Part shown: positions 1 through 6,771 of the stretch, piece after piece | How the letters are laid out: every line of letters starts with the position of its first letter | Numbering within the stretch: the first letter of the stretch is position 1 | NCBI GenBank assembly: GCA_964519905.1 | Contig: CAZFLN010000014.1 | Coordinates: forward strand, 1-26,817 | Source: CAZFLN01 sp964519905 | Lineage (GTDB): Bacteria > Patescibacteriota > Microgenomatia > UBA1400 > UBA1396 | Length of the DNA stretch: 26,817 bases | Reading direction: 5' to 3' | The notes under the pieces: model-generated | What the model was told of the DNA's origin: nothing | Seen by the model: only the letters and a program-made list of their open reading frames with translations | Database searches by the model: none | Translations under genes and position numbers: made by a program

Positions 1-105
1 GGCCAAGGTTGTTGTGATAGCCGCTGTCATCGTAGTCTTACCGTGGTCGACGTGACCGATGGTACCGATGTTGACGTGTGGCTTAGTGCGATTAAATTTC
101 GCCAT
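1..105 (-). CDS. tuf: Elongation factor Tu, N-terminal 35 residues (truncated by window edge)
   Basis: EF-Tu is the GTPase that delivers aminoacyl-tRNA to the ribosome. Only the first 35 residues are inside the window. They begin MAKFNRTKPHVNIGTIGHVD and continue into the P-loop GHVDHGKTT, the G1 motif characteristic of EF-Tu. The start is the ATG at 103-105, preceded by a purine-rich Shine-Dalgarno stretch (GGAAAAGGAAAC). The gene follows fusA and a 63-residue ORF, as expected for the end of a str operon, but it also appears to have its own promoter at 162-189. The rest of the protein lies beyond the left edge, so integrity cannot be judged. Confidence 0.96.
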   Translation of the reverse strand, partial: MAKFNRTKPHVNIGTIGHVDHGKTTMTAAITTTLA

Positions 106-161
106 ATCGTTTCCTTTTCCTTTGTGTTCTTTCTTTTTTTGATCAACCAGATCAAGTGGTT

Positions 162-189
162 ATTTTAGCGTACTTTCCCCGTTTTCAAA
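162..189 (-). promoter_or_regulatory. Putative tuf promoter with a small hairpin in the leader
   Basis: On the minus strand a TTGAAA (183-188, or TTTGAA at 184-189) is followed after 15-16 nt by TAAAAT (162-167). The spacing is slightly short for a sigma70 promoter. Transcription would start near 155. The leader then holds an inverted repeat TTGATC/GATCAA (139-155, loop 5 nt), followed by an A-rich stretch and the tuf Shine-Dalgarno. No terminator is seen between the 63-residue gene and tuf, so tuf is probably transcribed both by read-through and from this promoter. Confidence 0.45.
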
Positions 190-201
190 AGAGGACATCT
201 T

Positions 202-393
202 TTATCGAAGACCAAGGCGTTTTTTCAAAGCTTTCTGAGTCTGTCGTTCTCTCCACTTGTCATCTTCTTTTAAAACTTTCTTCAAGTTCTCGTTCACCTC
301 TCTGAGTTGTTTATTCCCATCTGAAACAATTCTTGTCATATCTTGAAAATCCTTCAAGATTTTCCAATGTGTCTCTTCTGAGCTCAATCTCAT
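202..393 (-). CDS. Small charged, coiled-coil-like hypothetical protein between fusA and tuf
   Basis: This is a 63-residue ORF of unknown function. The ATG at 391-393 lies 4 nt past the fusA stop codon, and the end of fusA (GAGGAGAAG) supplies a Shine-Dalgarno, so translation is probably coupled to fusA. The same frame stays open upstream to another ATG at 478-480, but that part overlaps fusA coding sequence and is unlikely to be used. The protein is strongly charged and predicted helical, with heptad-like hydrophobics in residues 18-42 (around MTRIVSDGNKQLREV) and a basic tail (QKALKKRLGLR). I see no signal peptide, Cys pair or known motif. Its place in a translation-factor operon might suggest a ribosome-related role, but that is only guilt by association. 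Confidence reflects that the ORF is short. Confidence 0.6.
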   Translation of the reverse strand: MRLSSEETHWKILKDFQDMTRIVSDGNKQLREVNENLKKVLKEDDKWRERQTQKALKKRLGLR

Positions 394-397
394 AGGC

Positions 398-2530
398 TTA
401 TTTCTTCTCCTCGATGATCTGCTGAGCGATGTTGTTTGGAACGACGTCATAGTGACTTGGTTCCATATAGTAACTGGCACGACCTTGAGTCATCGAGCGC
501 AGAATCGTGGCATAGCTAGAGAGCTCGGCCAGAGGAATCTGAGCTTTTACGATCACGGCTGTTCCCTGCTCATTTGTACCTTGCACCACACCGCGGCGAG
601 AAGATAAGTCACCAATCACGTCACCCATGTACTCACGAGGAGTGGTAACTTCGATGTTCATGATAGGTTCGAGCAACTGCACACCAGCAGCTTTGGATCC
701 AGATTGCAGAGCCATAGAAGCAGCGATTTTAAAAGCGACTTCAGATGAGTCAACTTCGTGGAAAGATCCGTCAAACAGTGTGACCTTCATGTCTACCATT
801 GGGTAGCCAGCCAAAACACCGTTTGCCATCGCTTCAATCACACCTTTTTCAGATGGTCCAATGAATTCACGAGGAACCACACCACCTTTAATTTCGTTGA
901 CAAATTCGTACCCAGTTCCACGATCCTTTGGTTCCAGCTTGAGCCAAACGTGACCATACATACCGCGTCCACCGGACTGCTTAATGTACTTTCCTTCTTG
1001 CTCAACGGCCTTAGCAATAGTTTCTCGGTATGCAACTTGAGGAGCACCGACGTTGGCTTCGACCTTGAATTCGCGCTTCATGCGGTCGACCAAAATTTCC
1101 AGGTGCAACTCGCCCATTCCAGCAATAACTGTCTGGTTGGTGTCAGGATTCACTTTGATACTGAAGGTAGGATCTTCTTCTGCCAATTTAGCCAAAGCCA
1201 TACCCATCTTTTCTTGGTCACCCTTGGTGAGTGGCTCAATAGCCAGAGAGATAACTGGATCAGCGAAATTGATACCTTCTAACACAATTGGAGCGGCCTC
1301 GTCACAGAGCGTATCACCAGTCTTGGTGTACTTCATACCGACCAGAGCGACGATTTCACCAGAGTATGCTTCCTGAATTTCTTCGCGTTGGTTCGCGTGC
1401 ATCAGCAAGATGCGACCCACGCGCTCCTTCTCACCCTTACTGGAGTTGTACAGATAAGAACCAGCGGACAATTTTCCAGAGTAAATACGGCAGTAGGTGA
1501 TACGACCCACGTGTGGATCAGTCTGAATCTTGAAAGCCAACATGGACAGCTTTTCGTTTGGCTGAAGCTTGCGCTCAACTTCTTCGTTTGTATCTGGGTT
1601 GACACCTTTAATCACTCCAATGTCACTTGGAGATGGCAAGTACTCAACAACTGCGTCGAGTAGTGGCTGAATTCCCATGTTGCGCAAGGAGGCGCCAGCA
1701 TACATTGGTACCAACTCGTAGTTGATAACCGCACGACGCAAGGCAGACTTCAGATCGTTCACTGGGATTTCTTCACCATTCAAGTAGCGATCCAACAGAG
1801 CTTCGTCAGTTTCACAGATCATTTCGACCAGTTCTTGACGCATAGTAGCGGCCTGCTCGGCGTACTCAGCTGGAATGTCGATGATTTCGTAATCAGTTTC
1901 TGGCTCTTGGTCTTTCCAGTACAAGGCGTTGTTGTCGAGCAACATGATTACGCCATGGAATTCATTTTCTGCACCGATTGGCAGGACCATTGGAGCTGGC
2001 TTCACGGCAAACTTGGTTCGAACGTCGTCAACCACGTTTAAGAAATTCGCACCAATCTTGTCCATTTTGTTCACAAAACAGAGACGAGGCACATTGTACT
2101 TGTCTGCTTGGCGCCAGACTGTTTCTGACTGAGACTGCACACCCTTGTCGGCATCCAGCACGGTGATACCACCGTCCAGCACACGGAGTGAGCGCTCTAC
2201 TTCAGCGGTAAAGTCAACGTGACCTGGTGTATCAATAATGTTAATACGGAATGGAGAGTGATCAGCAACGGTGTTCAACACTGGGGTCCAGAAAGTTGTG
2301 GTCGCCGCAGACACGATAGTAATACCGCGCTCGCGCTCTTGGTCCATCCAGTCCATGGTGGCGCCGCCGTCGTGCACTTCACCAATCTTGTAAGACTTTC
2401 CAGTGAAGTACAAAATACGCTCGGAAGTAGTCGTCTTTCCGGCGTCGATATGAGCAATGATACCAATGTTTCGGATATGATCCAAAGCAAGGTTTCGATC
2501 TTGAGTTTTGACGGTATTTGGGGTGGCCAT
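398..2530 (-). CDS. fusA: Elongation factor G
   Basis: EF-G is the 710-residue translocase GTPase, which also acts with RRF in ribosome recycling. GTPase motifs are in order: G1 AHIDAGKTT (about 26-34), switch I with RGITIVSAATT (about 68-78), G3 DTPGH (100-104, including the catalytic His) and G4 NKMDK (154-158). Domain IV is present, with the GGRGMYGHVWL stretch and the HEVDSSE loop that inserts into the decoding site, and so is the C-terminal domain V (ITTPREYMGDV-like, here VTTPREYMGDVIGDL). The length is normal for the family. The ATG at 2528-2530 follows AAAGGACACT. The gene sits in the str operon 35 nt after a hypothetical gene that separates it from rpsG, and it is followed by a 63-residue ORF and tuf. 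Confidence 0.98.
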   Translation of the reverse strand: MATPNTVKTQDRNLALDHIRNIGIIAHIDAGKTTTSERILYFTGKSYKIGEVHDGGATMDWMDQERERGITIVSAATTTFWTPVLNTVADHSPFRINIIDTPGHVDFTAEVERSLRVLDGGITVLDADKGVQSQSETVWRQADKYNVPRLCFVNKMDKIGANFLNVVDDVRTKFAVKPAPMVLPIGAENEFHGVIMLLDNNALYWKDQEPETDYEIIDIPAEYAEQAATMRQELVEMICETDEALLDRYLNGEEIPVNDLKSALRRAVINYELVPMYAGASLRNMGIQPLLDAVVEYLPSPSDIGVIKGVNPDTNEEVERKLQPNEKLSMLAFKIQTDPHVGRITYCRIYSGKLSAGSYLYNSSKGEKERVGRILLMHANQREEIQEAYSGEIVALVGMKYTKTGDTLCDEAAPIVLEGINFADPVISLAIEPLTKGDQEKMGMALAKLAEEDPTFSIKVNPDTNQTVIAGMGELHLEILVDRMKREFKVEANVGAPQVAYRETIAKAVEQEGKYIKQSGGRGMYGHVWLKLEPKDRGTGYEFVNEIKGGVVPREFIGPSEKGVIEAMANGVLAGYPMVDMKVTLFDGSFHEVDSSEVAFKIAASMALQSGSKAAGVQLLEPIMNIEVTTPREYMGDVIGDLSSRRGVVQGTNEQGTAVIVKAQIPLAELSSYATILRSMTQGRASYYMEPSHYDVVPNNIAQQIIEEKK

Positions 2531-2565
2531 AGTGTCCTTTGTTTCTATTCTTTCTCTCTTTGATT

Positions 2566-3279
2566 TTAACGGTAAGTTTCGGTTTCAGGCATTTGATCTG
2601 AAATAAACTGAATCATTCCTTCAAGAATCTTTGCTTTATGTTGACGCACAAATGCATCCAGATCTTTCCGTCGTTGTATTTGCATAACAGCCTCGTGATC
2701 CTCTTCTGGGTAAAAATCAGTTTCAAGTGTTACGCCGAAAGATAGTGTATCAGTATCAGGAAAATCAATTGTTGAAATATCATCATCAAGATCTGAAGGA
2801 AAATCATGTCTCCGAAGCGGCGAAGTGTCCGATCCTTCTCCTCCATCCAACACAAAATCTTCGCCCAGAGCAGTTTCTACTTCAAGCGCTTCTTGAGAAT
2901 TATCTGGATTCAAAAAACTTGTAGGAAGCATTCCAGCCATTAAACAGGCAGCATACTTGTCCCTGTCTGAACCGCCAACAATCGGCGTAGCAAAAAAACC
3001 AATTAAAGAATTTAATCGAGATTTTAGGCTATATATCTTAAGTTGCTCTTGAGCCATCTGACTCATGTAAACGTACTTTTCAGTTATTTCCTGCGTACCC
3101 AGGAGGGAAATAACATCGGTGTCTCGTCGATCTGCTGGCTTTGTTTTTAGACCAGTAAGGCGATTTGGGAGCGTTTCAGAAAGTGGATCAAAGAGAGCGT
3201 CATCATTTCGATCCTCTGGAAGAAGCATTCCAGAAGAATTATCAATTTTTCCCCAGTTATCGCCTGATTCACCACCCAT
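2566..3279 (-). CDS. Hypothetical acidic protein inserted between rpsG and fusA
   Basis: A 237-residue protein that I do not recognise. It starts 6 nt after the rpsG stop with only a weak Shine-Dalgarno (GGTAAG) and ends 35 nt before fusA, so it is transcribed inside the str operon and is probably translationally coupled to rpsG. The N-terminal third is polar. Residues about 70-120 are helical with a mildly hydrophobic stretch (LIGFFATPIVGG). Residues about 130-200 are very acidic, with runs such as DLDDDISTIDFPDTD, and the C-terminal 35 residues look helical and charged. No signal peptide, convincing membrane helix or catalytic motif is visible. Its codon and base use is more AT-rich than rpsG and fusA, in line with weaker expression or a later insertion. 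A role linked to translation is possible from position only. Confidence 0.75.
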   Translation of the reverse strand: MGGESGDNWGKIDNSSGMLLPEDRNDDALFDPLSETLPNRLTGLKTKPADRRDTDVISLLGTQEITEKYVYMSQMAQEQLKIYSLKSRLNSLIGFFATPIVGGSDRDKYAACLMAGMLPTSFLNPDNSQEALEVETALGEDFVLDGGEGSDTSPLRRHDFPSDLDDDISTIDFPDTDTLSFGVTLETDFYPEEDHEAVMQIQRRKDLDAFVRQHKAKILEGMIQFISDQMPETETYR

Positions 3280-3285
3280 ACAATC

Positions 3286-3762
3286 TTACCAACGGAAGTG
3301 AGCAAATGCTTTGTTCGCATCAGCCATACGATGAGTAGCTTGTCGCTTGGCAAATGCGCCACCTTCTTCTTTGAGAGCGTCCAGCATTTCTGCTGCCAGC
3401 TTCTCAGCGTAAGAACGATAGGCCTTGTTTGGGCGCTTGTTAGCTTCGGTCACTAACCAACGGATAGTGAGAGACTGACCACGGTCAGCTCGAACTGGCA
3501 TTGGGACTTGGTAAGAAGCACCACCAACACGACGGGAACGAACTTCCATTTGTGGGGTAACTTTTCGCAATACTTCTTCAAAGACCTGGAGTGGATCTTG
3601 ACCGAGAGTTTCTTTAATGAGATCAAACGCTCCGTAGATCTGCTTGGCAGCCACTGATCGCTTGCCGTCTCGCATAGAGCGGTTGATCAGCTTCTGTACC
3701 AACACAGAGTTGTACTTTGCATCTGGGGTTTGAGTTCGCTTTGGAGCTTTTTTTGCGCGCAT
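3286..3762 (-). CDS. rpsG: 30S ribosomal protein S7
   Basis: S7 is the primary assembly protein of the 30S head; it binds the 3' domain of 16S rRNA near the E site. The 158 residues cover the whole family: basic N-terminus MRAKKAPKRT, the VQKLINRSMRDGKRSVA helix region, the VEVRSRRVGG-like motif (MEVRSRRVGGASYQVP), the IRWLV segment and the C-terminal ATHRMADANKAFAHFRW. Length is typical. The ATG is preceded by AAGGAACCCT. It follows rpsL by 34 nt, the usual str-operon order, but an unrelated hypothetical gene rather than fusA comes next. Confidence 0.98.
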   Translation of the reverse strand: MRAKKAPKRTQTPDAKYNSVLVQKLINRSMRDGKRSVAAKQIYGAFDLIKETLGQDPLQVFEEVLRKVTPQMEVRSRRVGGASYQVPMPVRADRGQSLTIRWLVTEANKRPNKAYRSYAEKLAAEMLDALKEEGGAFAKRQATHRMADANKAFAHFRW

Positions 3763-3796
3763 AGGGTTCCTTATTTATGTCGAATAAATGTGCTTA

Positions 3797-4222
3797 TTAT
3801 GCTTTCTTTGCCTTTGGTCGCTTCGCACCGTACTTAGAGCGAGAAGTCATACGACCTTCCACACCAGCACAGTCAAACTTGCCGCGGACGATGTGATACT
3901 TCACACCAGGCAAGTCTTTCACACGACCACCACGGACCAACACAATGGAGTGTTCAGCCAAATTGTGGCCTTCACCTTGAATGTAGGCAGTGATTTCCAT
4001 ACGATTGGACAAACGCACACGAGCGACTTTACGCAACGCAGAGTTTGGCTTCTTTGGAGTCATGGTCTTGACCAAAGTACAGACACCACGCTTTTGTGGA
4101 CTGCTGTATCGGGTGACTTGACTCTTCTCAGAGTTGAAACCACGGTGCAACGCTTTTCCCTTTGGAACGTTCGCTACTTTGCGACGTCCACCTTTTCGAA
4201 TAAGTTGATTAATTGTTGGCAT
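3797..4222 (-). CDS. rpsL: 30S ribosomal protein S12
   Basis: S12 sits at the decoding centre of the 30S subunit. The 141-residue protein has the invariant blocks PQKRGVCTLV, TPKKPNSALRK, GEGHNLAEHS and GGRVKDLPGVKYH, and ends in SKYGAKRPKAKKA. It carries a roughly 16-residue N-terminal insertion relative to E. coli (KGKALHRGFNSEKSQVTRYS), a known length class in Gram-positive-type S12. Lys58 corresponds to E. coli Lys43 and the VKDLP lysine is present, so the residues most often changed in streptomycin resistance look wild type. The start ATG follows GAAGGAAGAAC. The gene has its own strong promoter (4411-4438) and a structured leader of about 180 nt, and it heads the str operon. Confidence 0.98.
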   Translation of the reverse strand: MPTINQLIRKGGRRKVANVPKGKALHRGFNSEKSQVTRYSSPQKRGVCTLVKTMTPKKPNSALRKVARVRLSNRMEITAYIQGEGHNLAEHSIVLVRGGRVKDLPGVKYHIVRGKFDCAGVEGRMTSRSKYGAKRPKAKKA

Positions 4223-4303
4223 TGTTCTTCCTTCTGCTGTTTTGCAGTTCTGTATTCTTGTTGATGTACTCGAGGAAAGGAAGTGTAAAACCGAAGCCGT
4301 TAC

Positions 4304-5068
4304 TCACACTTTGAGCGGAATGCTAGAGTGGCATTCAGAGAGCGGATTCCTGGTTGGGATCAGCCCATGCGCGTTGGAAAGTGTGTTCCCTTCACAGCAA
4401 GTAGGGATGTAGTATAGCAGATTTTTTGTCTGGGTCAAAAGGAAGACACCACTGGCAAAGACGAGGAAGTCGCAAGCACAAAAAGCTTTGCAAATAAATC
4501 TTCCCAAGAGGCTATAGTGTGTATCTCTGCACACCGCTGAATAGCATGCCAGTAGAGTGCTAAATGTGTAGAGTGCTAAATGTGTAGAGTTCTTGGAAAC
4601 ATGTTCAAGGTTCCTAAGAGAAACGTTCCAGTCTCGAAAAGGACGGTAAACATATCCAGCAGAAGTAGAAATCGCAACTCCATATGTACTCCTGTTTGGA
4701 TAAAACCTCGTTGCGGTTGAAAGACCACTCGGTAATACGATTGCATAACTTTTCTCCACACCAAAATGTGAGCGATTGGGGAGTCCGGCGCGACCAACAG
4801 TATCTTCAACTCTCTGCTTCTCTTCCTGAGTCCAAGTAATTTCTGGTTTCGCAGAAGTAAAAGATGCATCTATGAGAGTGGTATTCTCAAAAAATTCCAA
4901 AGAAAAAATAGAAACAGGTTTTTGTGCGAGAAAAAGCATGCACAGATGCAAGAGATGATACGATTCTGCTTTATTACACATACCATGTGTTCCGTCGTTG
5001 GCATGGTATTCGCCTATCAGCAACCGTGGGGAGCGGTCGATTCCAGAAATTTTAAGCGTGTGGTACAC
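4304..5068 (-). CDS. Hypothetical protein, C-terminus probably frameshifted by a 16-bp tandem duplication
   Basis: An unrecognised protein of 254 residues as it stands. The best start is GTG at 5066-5068, which has GAGG 9 nt upstream; an in-frame TTG at 5081-5083 is the alternative. Residues 15-22 read RLLIGEYH and are followed by a hydrophobic strand ending in SLEFF (E58). A GExH plus later Glu arrangement recalls the EreA/ChaN-like fold, but this is a weak resemblance. From about residue 165 the sequence becomes Cys-rich and atypical (for example ICKAFCACDF) and runs through the rpsL promoter and leader. Deleting one 16-bp copy gives a tail containing LYWHAIQRCAEIHT and ending LPVVSSF with TGA at 4435-4437, for a 205-residue protein. 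I infer that the ancestral gene was 205 residues long and that this copy is frameshifted. It follows the 284-residue hypothetical by about 45 nt. Confidence 0.6.
   Translation of the reverse strand: MYHTLKISGIDRSPRLLIGEYHANDGTHGMCNKAESYHLLHLCMLFLAQKPVSIFSLEFFENTTLIDASFTSAKPEITWTQEEKQRVEDTVGRAGLPNRSHFGVEKSYAIVLPSGLSTATRFYPNRSTYGVAISTSAGYVYRPFRDWNVSLRNLEHVSKNSTHLALYTFSTLLACYSAVCRDTHYSLLGRFICKAFCACDFLVFASGVFLLTQTKNLLYYIPTCCEGNTLSNAHGLIPTRNPLSECHSSIPLKV
4305..4385 (-). promoter_or_regulatory. Structured 5' leader of rpsL
   Basis: In the transcript, CACACTTT (4385-4378) can pair with AAAGTGTG (4312-4305), an 8-bp helix closing a loop of about 65 nt. Inside the loop is GAATGC-CACTCTA-GCATTC, a 6-bp hairpin, and a competing GGAAT/ATTCC pairing. 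The element lies between the rpsL promoter and the Shine-Dalgarno. Ribosomal-protein operons are often autoregulated through such leaders, in E. coli str by S7. No homology to that S7 site was established. No U-run follows, so translational control would be more likely than attenuation. This region also overlaps the read-through tail of the upstream hypothetical ORF. Confidence 0.4.
4411..4438 (-). promoter_or_regulatory. Strong sigma70-type promoter of the rpsL (str) operon
   Basis: TTGACC (4438-4433) and TATACT (4416-4411) are separated by 16 nt on the minus strand, close to consensus. The predicted start near 4404 leaves a leader of about 180 nt before rpsL. The -35 hexamer contains an out-of-frame TGA (4437-4435) that would be the stop codon of the upstream gene if its 16-bp duplication were absent. 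Confidence 0.75.
4552..4590. repeat. 16-bp tandem duplication (2.4 copies) inside a coding gene
   Basis: Two perfect adjacent copies of GTAGAGTGCTAAATGT (4552-4567 and 4568-4583) are followed by 7 bases of a third (4584-4590). Because 16 is not a multiple of 3, each extra copy shifts the reading frame of the minus-strand gene that contains it. The unit is not found elsewhere in the window by eye. Confidence 0.95.
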
Positions 5069-5112
5069 AATATAATTCCTCAATAAACTACTCTAGCAAG
5101 CTTCTTTTTCCG

Positions 5113-5967
5113 TTACTCTCGGGTGACGTTACCAAGAACATTGCTGATAACAGTCTGTCGAGCTTGACTGTTTCCTTGCGTTTTTTCTGTTTGACGCCAC
5201 TGAACCTCGATTGAACCAAGAAAGACATCGCGCATCCGAGGATAGCGCTGCGCTTCCTCTCGAGTTATTTTCTGGATTCTCCCAGAATGAATCGGTTTAT
5301 CGATATCAATAAGTGTGACCAAATCTTGCTCATCAGTGGAAACAGCTCCGTTATGTAAGAAATACACATTATTGCTCTCATAATTCTGCTTTGGAGCAAT
5401 AAAGGCAGTGTTTTTATACACAGATATAGTCATCAGATCTTCTTCTGGATTGATCATTTCCGGATCAAAGAATGCAAACCACAATCTCCCTGGGAGCAAA
5501 AAAGCAGCAGATTCGGTCTTAGGACTCTCAATTCCATGTTCATACAAAGAATTCTCTGCTTGAAGTCGAGTTGCTCGTCCAGAGGGAACGCTTTGATTTT
5601 CGAGTGGTTTTCCGTCAGATCGACGGAAATAGATACGAAATGCATACTCTTCTGCACCAGGAATAATCGTTTTTTGCTCTCCTGCGCTACTTACGCCTCT
5701 TGCATATTCAGGACGAACAAAATGCTCTTGCTGAGAAAGCTTTATTGCTTTCACCAGAACATTGTCAGCAGTAGATTGCTCCATCAGTGCAGCAAGTATG
5801 GAATCGTAAAACCATTTGTCAGGATGTATTGCCGTTCTATACGCAGTAATGTCTAGGTTCACACGAATCTTTTGTTGTGGACCCTCTTCGCCAAAAGGAT
5901 ACTCTCTGTCTGTACGCTCCTGTAAATTCTTGTCGATTGGAGAGACAGAAATTTCTGTTTGAGCCAT
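5113..5967 (-). CDS. Hypothetical protein downstream of UMP kinase
   Basis: A 284-residue soluble-looking protein with no recognisable family motif. It starts at ATG 5965-5967, 23 nt after the pyrH stop, without a clear Shine-Dalgarno. Read-through from pyrH is the likely source of mRNA. The protein is mixed alpha/beta and rich in polar residues. Features that can be seen are a possible beta-rich centre (residues about 105-200, for example RLWFAFFDPEM and DLMTISVYKN), an IDIDKPIHSGRI segment and a basic Gln-rich C-terminus (QWRQTEKTQG). There is no signal peptide, membrane helix or Cys cluster. Codon use is AT-richer than in the core genes around it. It may form a two-gene unit with the partly frameshifted hypothetical downstream. 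Confidence 0.72.
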   Translation of the reverse strand: MAQTEISVSPIDKNLQERTDREYPFGEEGPQQKIRVNLDITAYRTAIHPDKWFYDSILAALMEQSTADNVLVKAIKLSQQEHFVRPEYARGVSSAGEQKTIIPGAEEYAFRIYFRRSDGKPLENQSVPSGRATRLQAENSLYEHGIESPKTESAAFLLPGRLWFAFFDPEMINPEEDLMTISVYKNTAFIAPKQNYESNNVYFLHNGAVSTDEQDLVTLIDIDKPIHSGRIQKITREEAQRYPRMRDVFLGSIEVQWRQTEKTQGNSQARQTVISNVLGNVTRE

Positions 5968-5990
5968 AATATTGAGAGATGTGAGAACTT

Positions 5991-6713
5991 TTACTCCGTA
6001 CTCAGCGTCGTCCCAACAAACTCTCGACCCTCAAGCGCGTTGCCAAGATTCTCCAGATTGCCACCATTCATGACGGCCACGGTCATGTCATGTTCACTCG
6101 CTAAGCGCGCGGCGATCGGATCGTATGGCGCGTTCATACCTGGAACCCATTTGTCTCCCACCATCTTACGGAAATCAGCCCAGAGCATTTTTTCCACTGG
6201 CTTAGCATTCGGATCTTTTTTCGGATCGGCAGTGTACACCTGTGTAATATTCGATAAATTGAAAATTAATGGAGCTCCGAGACGTTCTGCGATTTTGGTT
6301 GCTACGTAATCAGTTGACCAACCCGGCTTCCAACCGGCAGCAACGATCAGTTTATAGGAATCATCAATCACGTCTTCTTCTGGATCGATAATCAGGGCTG
6401 GCTGAGCCACCGAGCGAAAAATGGTCCGAACCAAATGCGCATTAAAACGAGTGGCGTGGATTCCCAGCCAGTCTTGGTCGTTGGTCGTGATTTCTGACCC
6501 CATTACCTCTGTGGCAGCGTCGATGTACCGACGAGCCTGCGTGCCACCACCCACAATAATCGTAAACTGCCAGCCTTCTTCTATCTTTTTGAGCGCAAAC
6601 TTTCGGAAATTTTTGAGGTACTCAACATCCACCATATCTGGACAAACCAGTGAGCCTCCCAGCGAAAAAATCGCTTTCTTTTCTGCGAGCATGGAGGCAG
6701 GGATTATTTGCAT
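5991..6713 (-). CDS. pyrH: UMP kinase, archaeal type
   Basis: This enzyme makes UDP from UMP and ATP in pyrimidine nucleotide synthesis (amino-acid kinase fold). It is 240 residues from ATG 6711-6713. The frame is open 45 codons further upstream, but that extension overlaps the Nudix gene and the likely promoter. Visible motifs are the N-terminal FSLGGS phosphate loop, IIVGGGTQARRYI, the GIHATRFNAHLV helix, the WSTDYVA turn, TQVYTADPKKDPNAKP and the C-terminal NAPYDPIAARLA. SLGGS near the start and the I.ATR.NA motif are those of the archaeal UMPK family rather than the KLSGEAL-type bacterial PyrH. A second ATG at 6690-6692 would still keep the glycine loop. Neither start has a good Shine-Dalgarno; a -10-like TACAAT lies 10 nt upstream. 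Confidence 0.93.
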   Translation of the reverse strand: MQIIPASMLAEKKAIFSLGGSLVCPDMVDVEYLKNFRKFALKKIEEGWQFTIIVGGGTQARRYIDAATEVMGSEITTNDQDWLGIHATRFNAHLVRTIFRSVAQPALIIDPEEDVIDDSYKLIVAAGWKPGWSTDYVATKIAERLGAPLIFNLSNITQVYTADPKKDPNAKPVEKMLWADFRKMVGDKWVPGMNAPYDPIAARLASEHDMTVAVMNGGNLENLGNALEGREFVGTTLSTE

Positions 6714-6723
6714 ATTGCGGATG

Positions 6724-6729
6724 ATTGTA
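6724..6729 (-). promoter_or_regulatory. -10 element of a probable short-leader pyrH promoter
   Basis: TACAAT, preceded by TGG (an extended -10), ends 10 nt before the pyrH ATG. Transcription would begin only about 3-4 nt before the start codon. No good -35 is seen. It sits in the 58-nt gap between the Nudix stop and pyrH. Confidence 0.45.
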
Positions 6730-6771
6730 CCAGATATCTGCTGTAAAAAGAAATCATCGATACAGCAGAGA

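Noticed and set aside
394..480. Upstream extension of the 63-residue protein from an ATG at 480
   Set aside because: It overlaps the fusA C-terminus, and its Ser/Thr/Arg-rich translation looks like an out-of-frame reading.
4559..4583. CIRCE half-site resemblance (GTGCTAA in the 16-bp repeats)
   Set aside because: The bases AGTGCTAA resemble a CIRCE half, but the copies are direct, not inverted, and lie within a coding gene away from a heat-shock promoter.
4552..4590. CRISPR or iteron array
   Set aside because: Only 2.4 copies of a 16-bp unit without spacers; it is a simple tandem duplication inside a gene.
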